Shown: one piece after another, positions 50,270 through 61,666 of the stretch
Layout: the number at the start of each line of letters is the position of its first letter
Numbering within the stretch: position 1 is the first letter of the stretch
Assembly: GCA_015680905.1 (NCBI GenBank)
Contig: CM027380.1
Coordinates: 107,494,501-107,558,500 of the forward strand
Origin: Coptis chinensis
Taxonomy: Eukaryota > Streptophyta > Magnoliopsida > Ranunculales > Ranunculaceae
Direction: 5' to 3'
Length of the DNA: 64,000 nucleotides
Notes under the pieces: generated by a model
Database searches by the model: none
Told to the model about the DNA's origin: nothing
The model's input: only the letters and a program-made list of their open reading frames with translations
Position numbers and translations under genes: made by a program

Positions 50270-50675
50270 TGCCATGGGCTCGGTGAGTCCTACGACCCTA
50301 CTTCTGAGCTTTGTTCACTTGAATGTGAGAAACATAAATTGCGTCTACATCCAAGCCTTTCACATCGGCATTACTCTCTGCATTCTTAAGCAGGTCCAGA
50401 ATAAACTTTGCATATTTAGCAGGCCAACCTCCCTGTCCATTTTAGTGGCAATTCTTCCCCTGAGCAGTTCGTTCAACACCCCTGCAGAAGCGACGGAAGG
50501 GAATAGCTTGCTTATGAGCCAAAACATCCTCCAAATACCCTTTGGCCTTAATCAAGGCCATCTTTCTGATTGAATGGGCAGTTTCCCGTGTATTCTTGAA
50601 ATGAGCCCGAAGATCGGATTCCCTGTCCTTGCATGATTTGGTACGATTATCAGGCTCCTTCGAGTACTTCACCAT
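50270..50675 (-). pseudogene. Ribosomal protein L17 processed pseudogene, copy 1
   Basis: An intronless minus-strand copy. ATG at 50675 begins [20 protein letters not shown] and continues through [26 protein letters not shown] and [15 protein letters not shown] to a stop. The same protein continues in another frame as [20 protein letters not shown], then [19 protein letters not shown], an in-frame stop and RAHGRIN. Cytosolic RPL17 genes normally have introns, so this is probably a retrocopy. The C-terminal 35 or so residues are missing here but present in the duplicate at 62.7 kb. Not functional because of the frameshift and stop. Confidence 0.9.
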
Positions 50676-50747
50676 TGGTGCTTATGCTTCTGCCTGTTTT
50701 CTTCTCTTAATGACGATATGCTAGTAGTGAAAAAAATCGAGGGAAAA

Positions 50748-53700
50748 TATAACACCCCGTGTTTTATTTCTTTTATTTTCCTAATAATATTAATATTTAT
50801 AATAATAATAATGTAAATAAATAACAGAGATAAGATATCCAGTAGTTTTTGGATAAAAGCCCTAAGAAAGTAGATAGGTTTAAAACCCTTGTTTTCGAGG
50901 AGGTTTTAAAAACTAGAAAATAGGGGTTTCTCACGTAGAGTTTTTTTGGGAAAAACAAAACGAGAGTTTTAGAAAAAAAGGAGAGTTTTACTGAGAGAAA
51001 AAAAAAAGGGGGGTTTGAACAAGAAAGATCGTCCGGTTTAGATGCGACGCATTGAGGGGGTTTTCTCTTAACGAAAAATTTGTTCGGTTTATAAAAAGGA
51101 GTAGTCCAAGTTTTTTTGTTATATGTGTTTATGCTATTCATCCCAAGAATCTTGTTTTCAGAATTGAAATAATGGTGTCGACCGAAGTTATACCTAATGT
51201 CACAAGATCATAAAAACGTTAAGGTGCCGAACTCGTTAATGGTGCGCAGACTATGTTAGATACTTTTTTAAAACAATACAAGATAAATAAAACTATGACG
51301 AAGTTTAGCATTGAGATATCGAAGACTCGACAACCGGTGGTTAAGGGCGTGAAACCTCGGAACCCAAAACGCTTTTTCTTGTTTTCATTAGAGTTCGGTG
51401 TCAGATAGTTTTCTTGAACTTTTCGTTGTTGGGTTGGTATATGTTGTGGAATGGTGAAACTGTGCGTGGTGAATTATTTAGATTTGTTTGAGAGTGGGAG
51501 TGCCGTGAAGCCTTGAAACAACCATTAATGGCGTTCGACCAAGACCCAAACCATTCCGATTATTTTATGTGTTGTGTGAATGTTTTGTTGTTTGGATTTT
51601 GTCGGGTTTGATTGTTTTGTTGTGAGGTTTTGTTAATGGTTGTTTGGGTGCTGGGGAGGGGATGATTGGAGCTCTGTAGAGCATCAATGGTGTCGATTTG
51701 GATTTTTTGCAGTATGATGAAATCGTGTTTTGGTAGTATAGATAGGTAGGGGTTTGACAAAGGATGCAAACCGCTGGGTTCCTTTTGTGTAGAGGTGGCC
51801 GGTGGTGGCTGTTATGGTGGTCGGTGGAGGCTGGAGAAAAGGAGTGAAGAAGATGAACAGTACATCACGATTTGGGCTTGGGCCAAATCGTGATGGGCTT
51901 ATATGTTTTGTTTGGTTTTAAATTTTTGGACTTCACTTTAGACTATGGGCCTTAGGATTTGGGCTTTTGGGTTTTTGGAGTTTAGGCTAGGTTGACCGAT
52001 ATTGACTGTTGACCAGAGTGGACTCTGACTTTGACAAGAGTGGACTTTGACTTTGACCAGGGTTGACTTTGACCAATTGACCCGAAAATTTGACTTTTTC
52101 TTAAAATTATGATTCGGTCTATTAGGATAAGTCTAGGACTATTAGCATGTTTGACCTTAGGCTAAGACCTTTATAAATATACTTGTGTACGTGTATTTAT
52201 TGCTTTGTGATTTTTCAGTCTTCTGCGATACACAACGTTATGACACTTATACATTCATGAAATCAATAACGCGTAAACCAAAAATAATTGAATCAAGATA
52301 TTCCTACGTTCTCTGAAATAATCTATGCAATAAGGTACAATAATGCGTAAATAAAACTTACCGCACCCTTTTAGAACTCTCCACACCTCAAGTTTTGGAA
52401 TTTGAATTTATGACTGATGAAGTCATATGTTAGGTGAGCATTTATTGAATGTGCCATAAATGGCCCGTTAGTGTTATATAAGGGTATTCATTGAATGTGC
52501 CATGAATGACCGGGGTATTCATTGAATGCCATGAATGAATGACCGATGGTTCGATCAGCCCTAAAAAGAGGAACTAAGGTATTCGCCTTGGGGTTAGTTG
52601 TATTCCTCGAGTGTGCGGGAATGTAGGATTGGGTATTCCTTGAATGTGGCGAAGGAATGACCCGGGGCATTCATTGAATGTGCCATGAATGGCGATTAGT
52701 GATTTGATAGTATTATTTTGAATGTGGCGGGAATGACCTAAGGTATTCATTGAATGTGCCATGAATGACCCGAAGTTTTTGCCCAAAGAGAGGCCGTGAA
52801 ATATATGTATGAAAGCAGGAGATGGCTATGATATTGTGGTATTCGATTGGGAGAGAGGCACACGGGAATGTGTGATTCGGCAAATGTGTGGAGTGCAAAA
52901 TCGTGGAGTAGGTACTAAAGGGTGGGTGTATAAGAAAAGTAATTGATTAATTGATAAGAGAAATGGATTTGTTTATCTGAGTGTACTTGTGTTTACCTTT
53001 GAATACATATAGAATATCTACATATGTTATATATACAAGTTCTAACTTTCTTTGCAAGGAGGGTAGGACTTAATAATATTTTCAGGTAGAGGGACGCGGC
53101 CCCTACCCTTATACAAATGGCGGACATCGGTAAGTGTAATTCAATGGTTTAGATATTAAAACGAGTTTATTATAATGAGTTATATAATGGAAGTCTTCTT
53201 TGGGAAAAATATGCTTGGGTTAAAATGGCCGAACCATTGCCTTCAAGTCGTGAATGATTAAGTTATGGGATAATATAAAGTGATTCTTGAATAATTAAAA
53301 ATTATGATAATGGTTTTATGTGGTTAGTCTACTCATACCAAAGAAATTTCATTTTTTTCAACCCATGTTTGCTTTGTTTTTAACGTGGGTGTGTTCTTAA
53401 GGAACATAGGTAAAAAACGATGGAACCGCGTGTGATTGGGATTCGTTGTTTTCTTTTAGGTCCGATTCTTTATTGGAAGAATGTAATAATGTAGTTTTCT
53501 TTTCATATTATACATGAGAATACGATGTTGAGGACCGTTATTCTTAGAATCTTATATTGATGATTTTTATGGAAGATAGACTTTGCATAAAGTAATAAAA
53601 GAATTTTGGAGATTATTTTTGTTGTTAAGATTCTTTATGATGTTGGTTTTAGGTTTTGGCGTATGTTGTATCCACCCCGGCCATAGCCCGGGTTTTTAAA

Positions 53701-53778
53701 CAACCAAAAGTGATGTTTGAGATATTTATATTTCAAATATTCATTTTTTTTAATTGTTTAGAAAATCGGGCTGTGACA
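50748..53778 (+). mobile_element. Probable solo LTR of a large LTR retrotransposon
   Basis: Starts TATAACACCCCGTG and ends GGGCTGTGACA, the ends typical of long plant Ty3/gypsy-type LTRs (TGTAACACCCCG...TGTGACA), with the first TG decayed to TA. Flanks GAAAA (50743-50747) and GAAAG (53779-53783) agree at 4 of 5 bases. At 3.0 kb it is long but within the range of Tat/Ogre-like LTRs. It holds a minisatellite and no gag-pol. It interrupts the region after the RPL17 pseudogene. Confidence 0.55.
52435..52770. repeat. Minisatellite inside the putative LTR
   Basis: Degenerate units of about 30 bp with the core GGTATTCATTGAATGTGCCA and TGAATGACC, at least six recognisable copies. Confidence 0.88.
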
Positions 53779-53868
53779 GAAAGAGTCGACGAATTGATAT
53801 TTGTTTCCTTTTTCCCTCCCTTCTCCATCTTTTTTTTATTAAATTGGAAAATTTAAATTATATGGCGC

Positions 53869-53962
53869 CAGCTGTATTAGTGATGGCTGGTAAAGGGAAG
53901 TATGGGAAATTGGAAAAATGGCCATTGGCAAAAGCAAAAACGCCCTTGACAATAGTTTTGAA
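53869..53962. repeat. Short dispersed repeat, inverted copy at 62110-62218
   Basis: GTATTAGTGATGGCTGGTAAA through GGCCATTGGCAAAAGC and onward is the reverse complement of 62110-62218 with substitutions. Confidence 0.8.
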
Positions 53963-54341
53963 GACATAAGTTGCACCTACTCATAACTCATTGCAGCTTG
54001 GATAGGTCAAAACTTTCTGTACTGGTTAGTAACTTTTGGATAGAGAATGTGCTAATGTGATGCACTTTACTCGCAATTGACTCTTGACTTTTGTGGTATC
54101 CCCAGTCCCTACTTCCTCTGTCCCACATGCATATTGTAGCATAACGTCAATAATGGATTTGCTTTGGATGGTTCACATTGCATGCTCGAGTCCAGTCTCA
54201 GTTAAGGATGTGGACTTGACTTGGAAAGCTGTTCGAGCTCCGTTGTATCTCTCATTCATTTGGTTATCCTTCCCATTAGTTTTCACACTTCAAAATCTAC
54301 AAGAGCAGCCTACGCTTCTTGTATCTCATTTCATAAAAAAC

Positions 54342-57026
54342 ATGACTCAGGAGATACTTTCTGCTGTCGTGGACCAGTTGGCCTTAATCATCCGAATAGA
54401 AGTTGCACAGGAGGTGCAGTTGGTGGTGGGGGTTCGTGAAGAATTAAAAAACCTCGAGACTAAGCTCCGTTCGGTTGAAGCGGTGCTTGAAGATGCGGAA
54501 AAGAAGGAAACACATGATAATGCAGTAAAGATTTGGTTGGGAGAGCTCAAAGATGTGATGTATGATGCAGATGATGTATTGGATGAATGGAACACACGAA
54601 TTCTCATTTCTGCTAATGGTTCTCACGTTGCCAACAGCGTGCTTTCCTACTTGTTATCTTTGTGTGCTTGCTTTAAACATGTTGGTGTACGCCATGACAT
54701 TGCTCATAGGATTAAAGGCATAAGAGAACGCCTAGATGTGATTGCTCTCAATAAGGATCAACTAAGCCTCGTTCAGAGTCATAATCACGAAGAACCTCGA
54801 CAGCTCACTAACTCTGGTGTGGATGTATTGGATATATATGGTCGAGATTACGACAAACAAGAGATAATAAGCATGCTACTTTGCGAGACTAGCCAACAAG
54901 AAACTCGGGTTCATGTACCTATCTTGTCAATAGTTGGTATTGGCGGGTTTGGTAAGACAACTCTTGCGCAGCTAGTGTTTAATGAAGGAACTATAGCGAC
55001 CACCTTTGAACTGAAAATATGGGTTTGTGTTTCTGTACCTTTTGATCTTGAAAGGATTGCCAGAGAAATCATTGCACAAGCTACTAGAGAGAAGCTACCA
55101 GAAAATGTGGTTGGGTTGGAACTTCTACATCAACATTTGTGTAACTCAGTGAAGGGAAAACAGTTTTTGTTCGTGCTAGATGATGTTTGGAATGGAGATT
55201 TCGATCGTTGGGAGTCATTGAAGTTAGCTTTGGATGGTGGCGAGCGAGGAAGCAAAATCATCGTTACCACACGTAACGAAGCAGTTGCAATGATGATCGG
55301 CTCAATTTATATACACAGGCTTGCACAGTTGTCAGACAATGATTGCTGGCACATATTCAAACAAATAGCTTTTTGGGGAAGATCAAAAGAAGAGACTGAA
55401 AGATTGAAGGGAATTGGACAAGAAATTGCAAAGAAATGCAAAGGTGTTCCACTAGCTGTCAAGACATTAGCAAGTCTAATGCGATTCAAACGAGCAAAAC
55501 AAGATTGGACGGATGTATTACAAAGTGACATTTGGGAAACACAAGAAAAAGGTTTTTTACCTGCTCTTTTGTTAAGCTATCACGCTTTGCCGTCAGTTTT
55601 GAAACGATGCTTTATGTACTGTGCAATCTTTCCAAAAGACCATAACATAGAGAAGGACGAGGTGGTGAAGCTATGGATGGCTCAAGGTTATCTCGGTTAT
55701 GATAGAGCAAGAGAGCTAGAGAGGGTTGGTGTAGAGTTATTTGATGCTCTGGCGATGCGATCATTCTTCCAAGATTTTAAGAAAGACGATGATGGAAACA
55801 TTATTGAATGTAAGATGCATGATCTCGTACATGACTTTGCCGAGTTCCTCACAAAAACTGATTGCTCTGTTTTGGTGAATAATGAGAAAATTACCAGTCA
55901 CAAGATTCGTCATTTGACAGTTGATAATATAGAGAATCCATCTATCTATGAGGCGAAGAAGTTACGCACGCTGTTAGTAGGAAAAGCATCCAAGTCGGTA
56001 CCTCCTGCATTACACCAGTTCACATATCTTAGGACCTTAGACTTGAGTACTGATGCATACTATCGTCATCCTGGCCTTGAAGTACTTCCAAGTGAAGTGA
56101 GTAGATTATTACATCTTCGGTACCTTGATTTGTCAAAAACAAGACTGAAGGAATTGCCTGAGACAATGAGAAGTCTAGTTAATTTGCAAACATTGAAGCT
56201 TAACGATTGTTATAATCTTTGCAAACTGCCAGAAGGAATTGGAGAACTTTCTAACTTAAGACATCTGGAAGTTGAATACACTTGGAACCTAAAGTATTAT
56301 CCGCGAGGAGGCATTGAGAGATTGCGTCAGCTTCGAACATTAAGTAAGTTTGTTGTGAGTGATGGAAACATCAAAGGCTCCGTGATTGGGGAATTAGGAA
56401 ATCACAATTTTCTAAAAGGAAGGCTATGTATTACGGGGTTAATGAATGTAAAAAGTGTGAATGAGGCCAAGCAGGCAGAATTGCATAAAAAGAAAAACAT
56501 TTTAGAGTTGGAGTTGGATTTTGAATATTTAGATATTGGAGACGTCAGCAGCGAAGAGGAGATACGAAGGATGGAAGGTGTTCTTGAAAATCTGGAACCA
56601 CATAAAGAAAGCTTGGAACGATTGCATATGCATAACTATGTTGGCTCCACGCTCCCTTCTACTTGGATGATGTCCAATATTACATACTTGTCCCTTTTTT
56701 ATTGCCCAAATCTGAAGGTGGAACCGCACTACCATTTTCCTCTTCGGCTTGAAACTCTGGAATTATACGACGATGTAGGTGTTCTTTCAAAATCGTTAAT
56801 GTCCCTCACCCACAACAACAACCTCAAGTCTCTTATTATCTATAATTTTCCGCATTCCTCTCTCCCCCAAGAACTAAACCAACTCACGTCACTTCAACAA
56901 TTGATTTTTAATTCATGCGAATTCCTTGATTTCAAGTACTCACCATACTTCGCAAATTGGAAATCAATTACTGCCCTATTATTACTAGGAGAGAACTTAG
57001 TAGAGAGGAGGACTGGAGCATCTTAA
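54342..57026 (+). CDS. CC-NBS-LRR disease resistance protein (CNL)
   Basis: An 894-residue intracellular immune receptor of the RGA type. The ATG at 54342 is preferred because it begins MTQEILSAVVDQLA, the usual Rx-type coiled-coil start; the frame is open upstream to 54084 but does not look conserved. Positions: coiled coil 1-150; P-loop GIGGFGKTT at 199; RNBS-A around FELKIWVCVS; kinase-2 LDDVW at 279-283; GSKIIVTTR; GVPLA at 368-372; CFMYCAIFPKD; MHD at 492-494; then leucine-rich repeats from about 560. A one-base shift in GAGAGGAGGAC near 57010 replaces the expected EDWSILTHIPNIEIEGKDI terminus, still readable to 57100 in another frame. The LRR domain is short for the class. The NB-ARC motifs are all intact. 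Confidence 0.93.
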   Translation: MTQEILSAVVDQLALIIRIEVAQEVQLVVGVREELKNLETKLRSVEAVLEDAEKKETHDNAVKIWLGELKDVMYDADDVLDEWNTRILISANGSHVANSVLSYLLSLCACFKHVGVRHDIAHRIKGIRERLDVIALNKDQLSLVQSHNHEEPRQLTNSGVDVLDIYGRDYDKQEIISMLLCETSQQETRVHVPILSIVGIGGFGKTTLAQLVFNEGTIATTFELKIWVCVSVPFDLERIAREIIAQATREKLPENVVGLELLHQHLCNSVKGKQFLFVLDDVWNGDFDRWESLKLALDGGERGSKIIVTTRNEAVAMMIGSIYIHRLAQLSDNDCWHIFKQIAFWGRSKEETERLKGIGQEIAKKCKGVPLAVKTLASLMRFKRAKQDWTDVLQSDIWETQEKGFLPALLLSYHALPSVLKRCFMYCAIFPKDHNIEKDEVVKLWMAQGYLGYDRARELERVGVELFDALAMRSFFQDFKKDDDGNIIECKMHDLVHDFAEFLTKTDCSVLVNNEKITSHKIRHLTVDNIENPSIYEAKKLRTLLVGKASKSVPPALHQFTYLRTLDLSTDAYYRHPGLEVLPSEVSRLLHLRYLDLSKTRLKELPETMRSLVNLQTLKLNDCYNLCKLPEGIGELSNLRHLEVEYTWNLKYYPRGGIERLRQLRTLSKFVVSDGNIKGSVIGELGNHNFLKGRLCITGLMNVKSVNEAKQAELHKKKNILELELDFEYLDIGDVSSEEEIRRMEGVLENLEPHKESLERLHMHNYVGSTLPSTWMMSNITYLSLFYCPNLKVEPHYHFPLRLETLELYDDVGVLSKSLMSLTHNNNLKSLIIYNFPHSSLPQELNQLTSLQQLIFNSCEFLDFKYSPYFANWKSITALLLLGENLVERRTGAS

Positions 57027-57790
57027 CCCACATTCCCAACATTGAAATTGAAGGGAAAGATATTAAAAGCAGAAACTGAGTTCTTCTGGCGGAAAATTCG
57101 TTTTTCATTTTTGATTACACAATTGAACGAAAACATGAAGAAGATGAAGATTTGGTGTTTTACAAAAGCCCAATTGAACGAGAAGAAGAGGTCCTTCCCT
57201 TTTTCTTCATTTCAGTATTCATTAATTATTTATTTTTTCAATTAATAATAAACCTTTTTCTCTCTGTAGGCTTGCCATCTGTTGTATTTATTATCGAAGG
57301 ACCTTCTGGGACAGTTTTAGGCATGTGCTCAGATGTTCATTCCAGTAACTTCACCTTTTCTTGGACAAATTCTGCTACTATTTCTGCTGACATTGTCATC
57401 TTCCTTTCAGGTTATTTTCAAGTTTGTCGTCATAACTGTACTTGTGATTGCTGAATCTGCAGAGACAAGTGCATAAAGACGGTAATACTAAACTGCTTCT
57501 ATAATTTTCTATTTTCTTTTAATCTATATATATGCTACTTTTGATAAAAATAATATTCGTATTTCAGATGTTGCGTAACCGCAAAGTTGTGCGTGTGCTC
57601 CCTCAATTGTGCTAAAAATGACTGCAATGCAGTACTCCGTGCTAGGTATATTTATCATCGTATTAGAGTTTTTAGTGGAATGGGATGTGTTGTAGTGTGC
57701 ATAATAATTTTTCATGTTGCTGGATTTGGCATGCTTTCTTGGTTATCATGATTAAACTTGATACTGAAGTGTAGTCTTTACATTTTGCAG

Positions 57791-58752
57791 AGCAAGTTAT
57801 TGATGGACTTGATAGAGCTGTCATGACAATGAAGAAAGGGGAGGTTGTAGAGTTGACTATTGCTCTAGAATATGGTTTCGGTTCATCTGAATTCAAGCAA
57901 GAATTGGCTGTTGTTACCCCGAATTCAACATTATACTATGAAGTTGAGCTTGAATCCTTTGTCAAGGTATCTTCAGTGTGATTTCTCTTTGTACGGCTCT
58001 TGCATTGTGCTTGGTATGAGTGAGTTTAAAATTTTCCTTTTCTTTCAATAGGAGAGAGAATTGTGGGACATGAACACACCTGAGAAAATTGAAGCCGCTG
58101 GTAAGAAGAAAGAGGAAGGAAATGATGCATTCAAAGCTGGAAAATATGCTATGGCGACTGAAAATCTCCTTGTAATCAGGCTGGAAAATTTATTGAATAT
58201 GACACCAACTTCAGTGAAGAGGAAACAAAACAGTCCAAGGTTCTGAAGGTAAGCTGCAATCTGAATAATACAGCTTGCAAGCTGAAGCTAAAGGACTACA
58301 AACAAGCAGAGAAACTATGCACAAAGGTAACTGCGGATTAACTTATGCCTACGACTCAAATCACATCAAACCAAGGGGCCTGATTATTAATGTTGCGATA
58401 ATAATTTTGGTTGGTGCTAGAACTTGAGAGTAGAAATGTTAGGGCACTCTATAGACATGCCCAAGCTTACATTCAGCTGGCTGATTTGGACCTTGTTGGG
58501 ATCGATATTAAGAAGGTGTTGGAAATTGATCCCAGCACAGGTATGTATTGTGCCTTTTTATTGTACCGGCCAATTCATTGATGTCCAATGTCTCTTGACA
58601 AAATGTATGTTGGGGTGGAATCTTTGTGGAATCAGGGACGTAAAGCTGGAGTATAAAGTCTTGAAGGAGAAAAATGAAGGAGTTTAATAAGGACACTCAG
58701 TTATGGCAACATATTTACCAAAATGAGCAAATTAGAAACCCTTGATACTAAT
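57791..58752 (+). pseudogene. ROF1/FKBP62-type peptidyl-prolyl isomerase and TPR co-chaperone, fragment
   Basis: Plus-strand exons: 57791-57966 (EQVIDGLDRAVMTMKKGEV to NSTLYYEVELESFVK, end of the last FKBP domain); 58052-58326 (linker and TPR 1-2, reading LWDMNTPEKIEAAGKKKEEG to CNLNNTACKLKLKDYKQAEK); 58414-58540 (LELESRNVRALYRHAQAYIQ to KKVLEIDPST); 58636-58752 (DVKLEYKVLKEK to TKMSKLETLDTN). The family binds Hsp90 through its TPRs and acts in heat stress. Defects: a frameshift near 58165, loss of the AG acceptor before 58414, and a frameshift in the A-run near 58672. The N-terminal FKBP domains are missing. It begins about 700 bp after the NLR. Confidence 0.9.
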
Positions 58753-59201
58753 GTAAGTTGCTGCCCTTTAATAAAAAAATGTGAGGGTCACTTTTCTTTG
58801 GTTCAAGTTGACCGTTCTCCTGACAAATATTATCTATCCGCAGAAAGCAGCAGCGTAGGCAGCAGATCTCAAGCGTTGACAGTGAGGTGTGATATGATGG
58901 ACAACTGTGTTCAGTTTATTGGATGTCTTCTGTTTACAGTTTACTGGGTTGTGTGTCTGGTTGATGTCTTAGTAGTTAGAGCCGCAACGTTTCTTAATCT
59001 TTGTAGTTGGTAGGGTTACATTCTTGAGTCTAGAGTCTTTGTAAAACTCTTCTGATTATTGATAAAAGGTTGTTTTCGTTACGTATTTCCTTGGCTTTAC
59101 TAGCTCCCCCCTCTGCTCTAGGGCCGGTGTCTTCAAATTTAGTGTGTTATCTGCTTGGTTTTTTTCCCTTTGAAACCAGATTTCATTTGTTAGGTACTTA
59201 A

Positions 59202-59229
59202 ATGATCTCGTACATGACTTTGCCGAGTT
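59202..59229 (+). repeat. 28-bp exact copy of the NLR MHD-motif sequence
   Basis: Identical over 28 bases to 55819-55846, the codons for HDLVHDFAE in the NLR. Homology does not extend to either side. Confidence 0.9.
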
Positions 59230-59271
59230 ATTTTTTTTTTAATTATTAAATAATTACATTTTATGCTGCAG

Positions 59272-59389
59272 GTGTTGTGACTATGCACTTCTGATACTCA
59301 AGTACTGGGAAGATGCACCAGAAATACAACGAGCGGCAGATCTTTATGAAGATCTAATAAAGTGTTGTGTAGCAGACGCAATTAGTGAG
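59272..59389 (+). pseudogene. CLASP microtubule-associated protein, single exon
   Basis: An exon of 118 bp between CTGCAG and GTATTA. It reads CCDYALLILKYWEDAPEIQR, then AADLYEDLIKCCVADAISE. This matches a TOG-type HEAT repeat of plant CLASP proteins, which stabilise cortical microtubules. The exon is open and both splice sites are intact. No neighbouring CLASP exons were found in the window, so it is an isolated fragment, perhaps transported with the ROF1 piece. Confidence 0.8.
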
Positions 59390-59459
59390 GTATTATTTTT
59401 TTGGTTGGTGGGTTATGACTACAATTTTATATCAGAATTGTGAATGCTAACTAAGACAT

Positions 59460-59658
59460 AGGGGGTGTTTGTTTTTTTTGGTTTTTGTAATTGCTTACTA
59501 CTTATTCACTATGTAAGTGGTGGACCATTTTTTTTTTTTTGGTATATTTTTGCTAGTTATAAATGCCAAAAGTGTAAATAGCAAAACTTGACTTACATAA
59601 ACTTATAAACTTATAAGTAACAAGCACTCATAGTAGAAAAAAAAACAAACACCCCCTT
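59460..59658. mobile_element. Short TIR element (GGGGGTGTTTGTTTT ends)
   Basis: Left end GGGGGTGTTTGTTTTTTTT and right end AAAAAAAAACAAACACCCCC are inverted repeats enclosing about 200 bp. No clear target duplication is visible. A similar right end only (ACAAACACCCCCCTAG) lies at 7146 and 29753. Confidence 0.65.
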
Positions 59659-59885
59659 AGTTCTTTAAAACAGGTGACTTTTAAACTCTTAACCAGTGCA
59701 TACTCTCAACCTGAGAATGATTAGCAATTTTGAAATTGTAGCTAAGATTTTACTTGATTTGCATCTTTTTTTAGTAAGGTTTTTGGTGGTGGAATCCTTA
59801 AACCAAGGTGGTGAAATGCAAGGAGAGTGTACAATTGCCAAAACACTGAAGACTCTCGTGATTGGATCAAATACATGGTTGTGCC

Positions 59886-59987
59886 CTAGGAAGCACGGAT
59901 ACGGATACGCGACACGGATACGACACGGATATGCGGACACGGCATTTTTCAAAAATATAGGATACAGATACGTCATGGATACGTTTG

Positions 59988-60025
<38 letters not shown>

Positions 60026-60470
60026 CACCAAATTCAAATTAAAATGGCAATTCTACTTCATAAAATGACCAATTCAAACACATTAAGCAGCAACTTTGTA
60101 TAAGTGTATAACACTGCAAGCAAATGCCAACAAAAAAGTTCAAAACAATACAATAGATTTGTCAATCAAGTTGTCCAACTTCAACTAAGTCACCTTCTAC
60201 ATCTTAATTCACTCCATCTTTATTCTCTTGCATCTCTTCTTATCTTGGATTTTATTTCACTTTTTTTTTTTTGTTGAAGTTCCAAAAAAAATTTGTGAGA
60301 TTACTATTCCCGCGTATCCCCCGCGTATCCCCCACGTATCGGAAATTAAAAAATTAATTAAAAAATCAGATACTCCAAATCGCATATCCGAGGCGTATCC
60401 GGGCGTATCCGTGTCGGATACGTATCGGACACGGATACTTCACCCATATAGAAGTATCCGTGCTTCATAG
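59886..60470. mobile_element. hAT-type MITE, 585 bp, same family as in RPL38 intron
   Basis: Terminal repeats CTAGGAAGCACGGATAC and GTATCCGTGCTTCATAG. Flanked by a perfect 8-bp duplication GTTGTGCC (59878-59885 and 60471-60478). The paralogous empty site is at 48390-48397 (GTCGTGCC). GATACG and CACGG motifs are repeated near both ends. A (TA)n tract is at 59994-60021. Confidence 0.95.
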
Positions 60471-61643
60471 GTTGTGCCATTAGCATGCAACTTGGGAATA
60501 TCATCTGGTTTCAGAAAAAAGGGCCTTGGGAAACTCTTTGGAGAAATAAATGGAAATAACATTAAGGAGTGTGGGATTGAGCAAACTATGGCGCTTGATT
60601 TGAACAAAAAAACAGAAAATCATAGAGAGGGAACATGAAGATAATCATGTAGACAAACTGGATGCATCGCTAGCAGTGACGTAGTTGCTAGTGATAGAGT
60701 AGGGGTAGAATATTGGGATTTCTTGTCTAACTATTGGTTTGTAGTTAGTCGAGAGTCTGTATTTGGGTCGTCCATAGGGGTACTTTTTCACTGAGGTGTT
60801 CCTTTGAACGGGAACTACATTTTGGGAGGTGTATGGTCTTCCACTGTTTGCACCATGTAAGTGAGTTTCTCACTTTTGTATCCCATTTACACCCTAATCA
60901 ATAAAATTAACTTTAAAAAAAAAAAAAAAAAAAAAAATTTTAAACCTTGTCCAGGATCCATCCCCTATTTTAGCTCAACTTCTATCCTTAAAACTTTCCA
61001 ATTTTTAGAGGGGAACTGAGATTCCAGTAAGATGATTGAAAAATCTGGTTACAATGAGATATAAGCTTGGACTGTGCTTGGCTCTAAGGAGATGGAGATA
61101 AAGCTGGTCATCTCTGTGTTTATAGGAGGTTTATTAAGAAAACAACTTCCCACATTTACAAACAAAGTTGCTTTCATTGTTAGTCTCCAACAAACATGAT
61201 GTGCGTCGTTTCTTTGTCCCTCCTTACTCTATTTCTCTCTTAATTATCTGGCGTGTACCCTCCTTTGAATAGCTAAGCATCTAATAGCCTGTAAACCAGT
61301 AGTTCTTTTTGAACAACTTATGCATCTATTGACTTGTGAACCATGCTACAGTTTTACTGAAACCAAGCTGGTCACGAGTGCATTCTGAATTTCTGATGGT
61401 GCAACATGTTTTGATTTGCAAAAGTTTTAACATTAAGGCATCCAAATAATGTTATTTCAATTGCAGTAGTGTAGCACTTTTCTTTCTGCCATGAGCCTTT
61501 CCTTATGCCATGAAACCCTCTACGTACAATATGTGCAAACTGCAAAATTGAAGTAAATTTTCTAGGATGTTTGATGTGTCTGATTCTGGTTTGTCATCTC
61601 TGTGACTTTCTGAGTGGTGTTTCTGATTTTTTCTATTTTGCAG

Positions 61644-61666
61644 GTTTGAGCGTGCAAGACCTTTGA
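61644..61666 (+). pseudogene. RPL38 exon 3 copy
   Basis: A second copy of the last RPL38 exon (GT then LSVQDL and stop) with an intact TTTGCAG acceptor. Exons 1 and 2 are not present upstream, so it is orphaned. Confidence 0.92.

Noticed and set aside
53678-53700. A Helitron 3' hairpin (CCCGGCCATAGCCCGGG)
   Set aside because: It is not followed by CTAG or CTRR and lies inside the LTR-like region.
53656-53969. Short plus-strand open frames before the NLR as a gene
   Set aside because: They overlap the end of the putative LTR and a dispersed short repeat and have no recognisable domain.
54084-54341. The 86-codon N-terminal extension of the NLR
   Set aside because: The sequence does not resemble CNL N termini, while the internal ATG at 54342 gives the canonical start.
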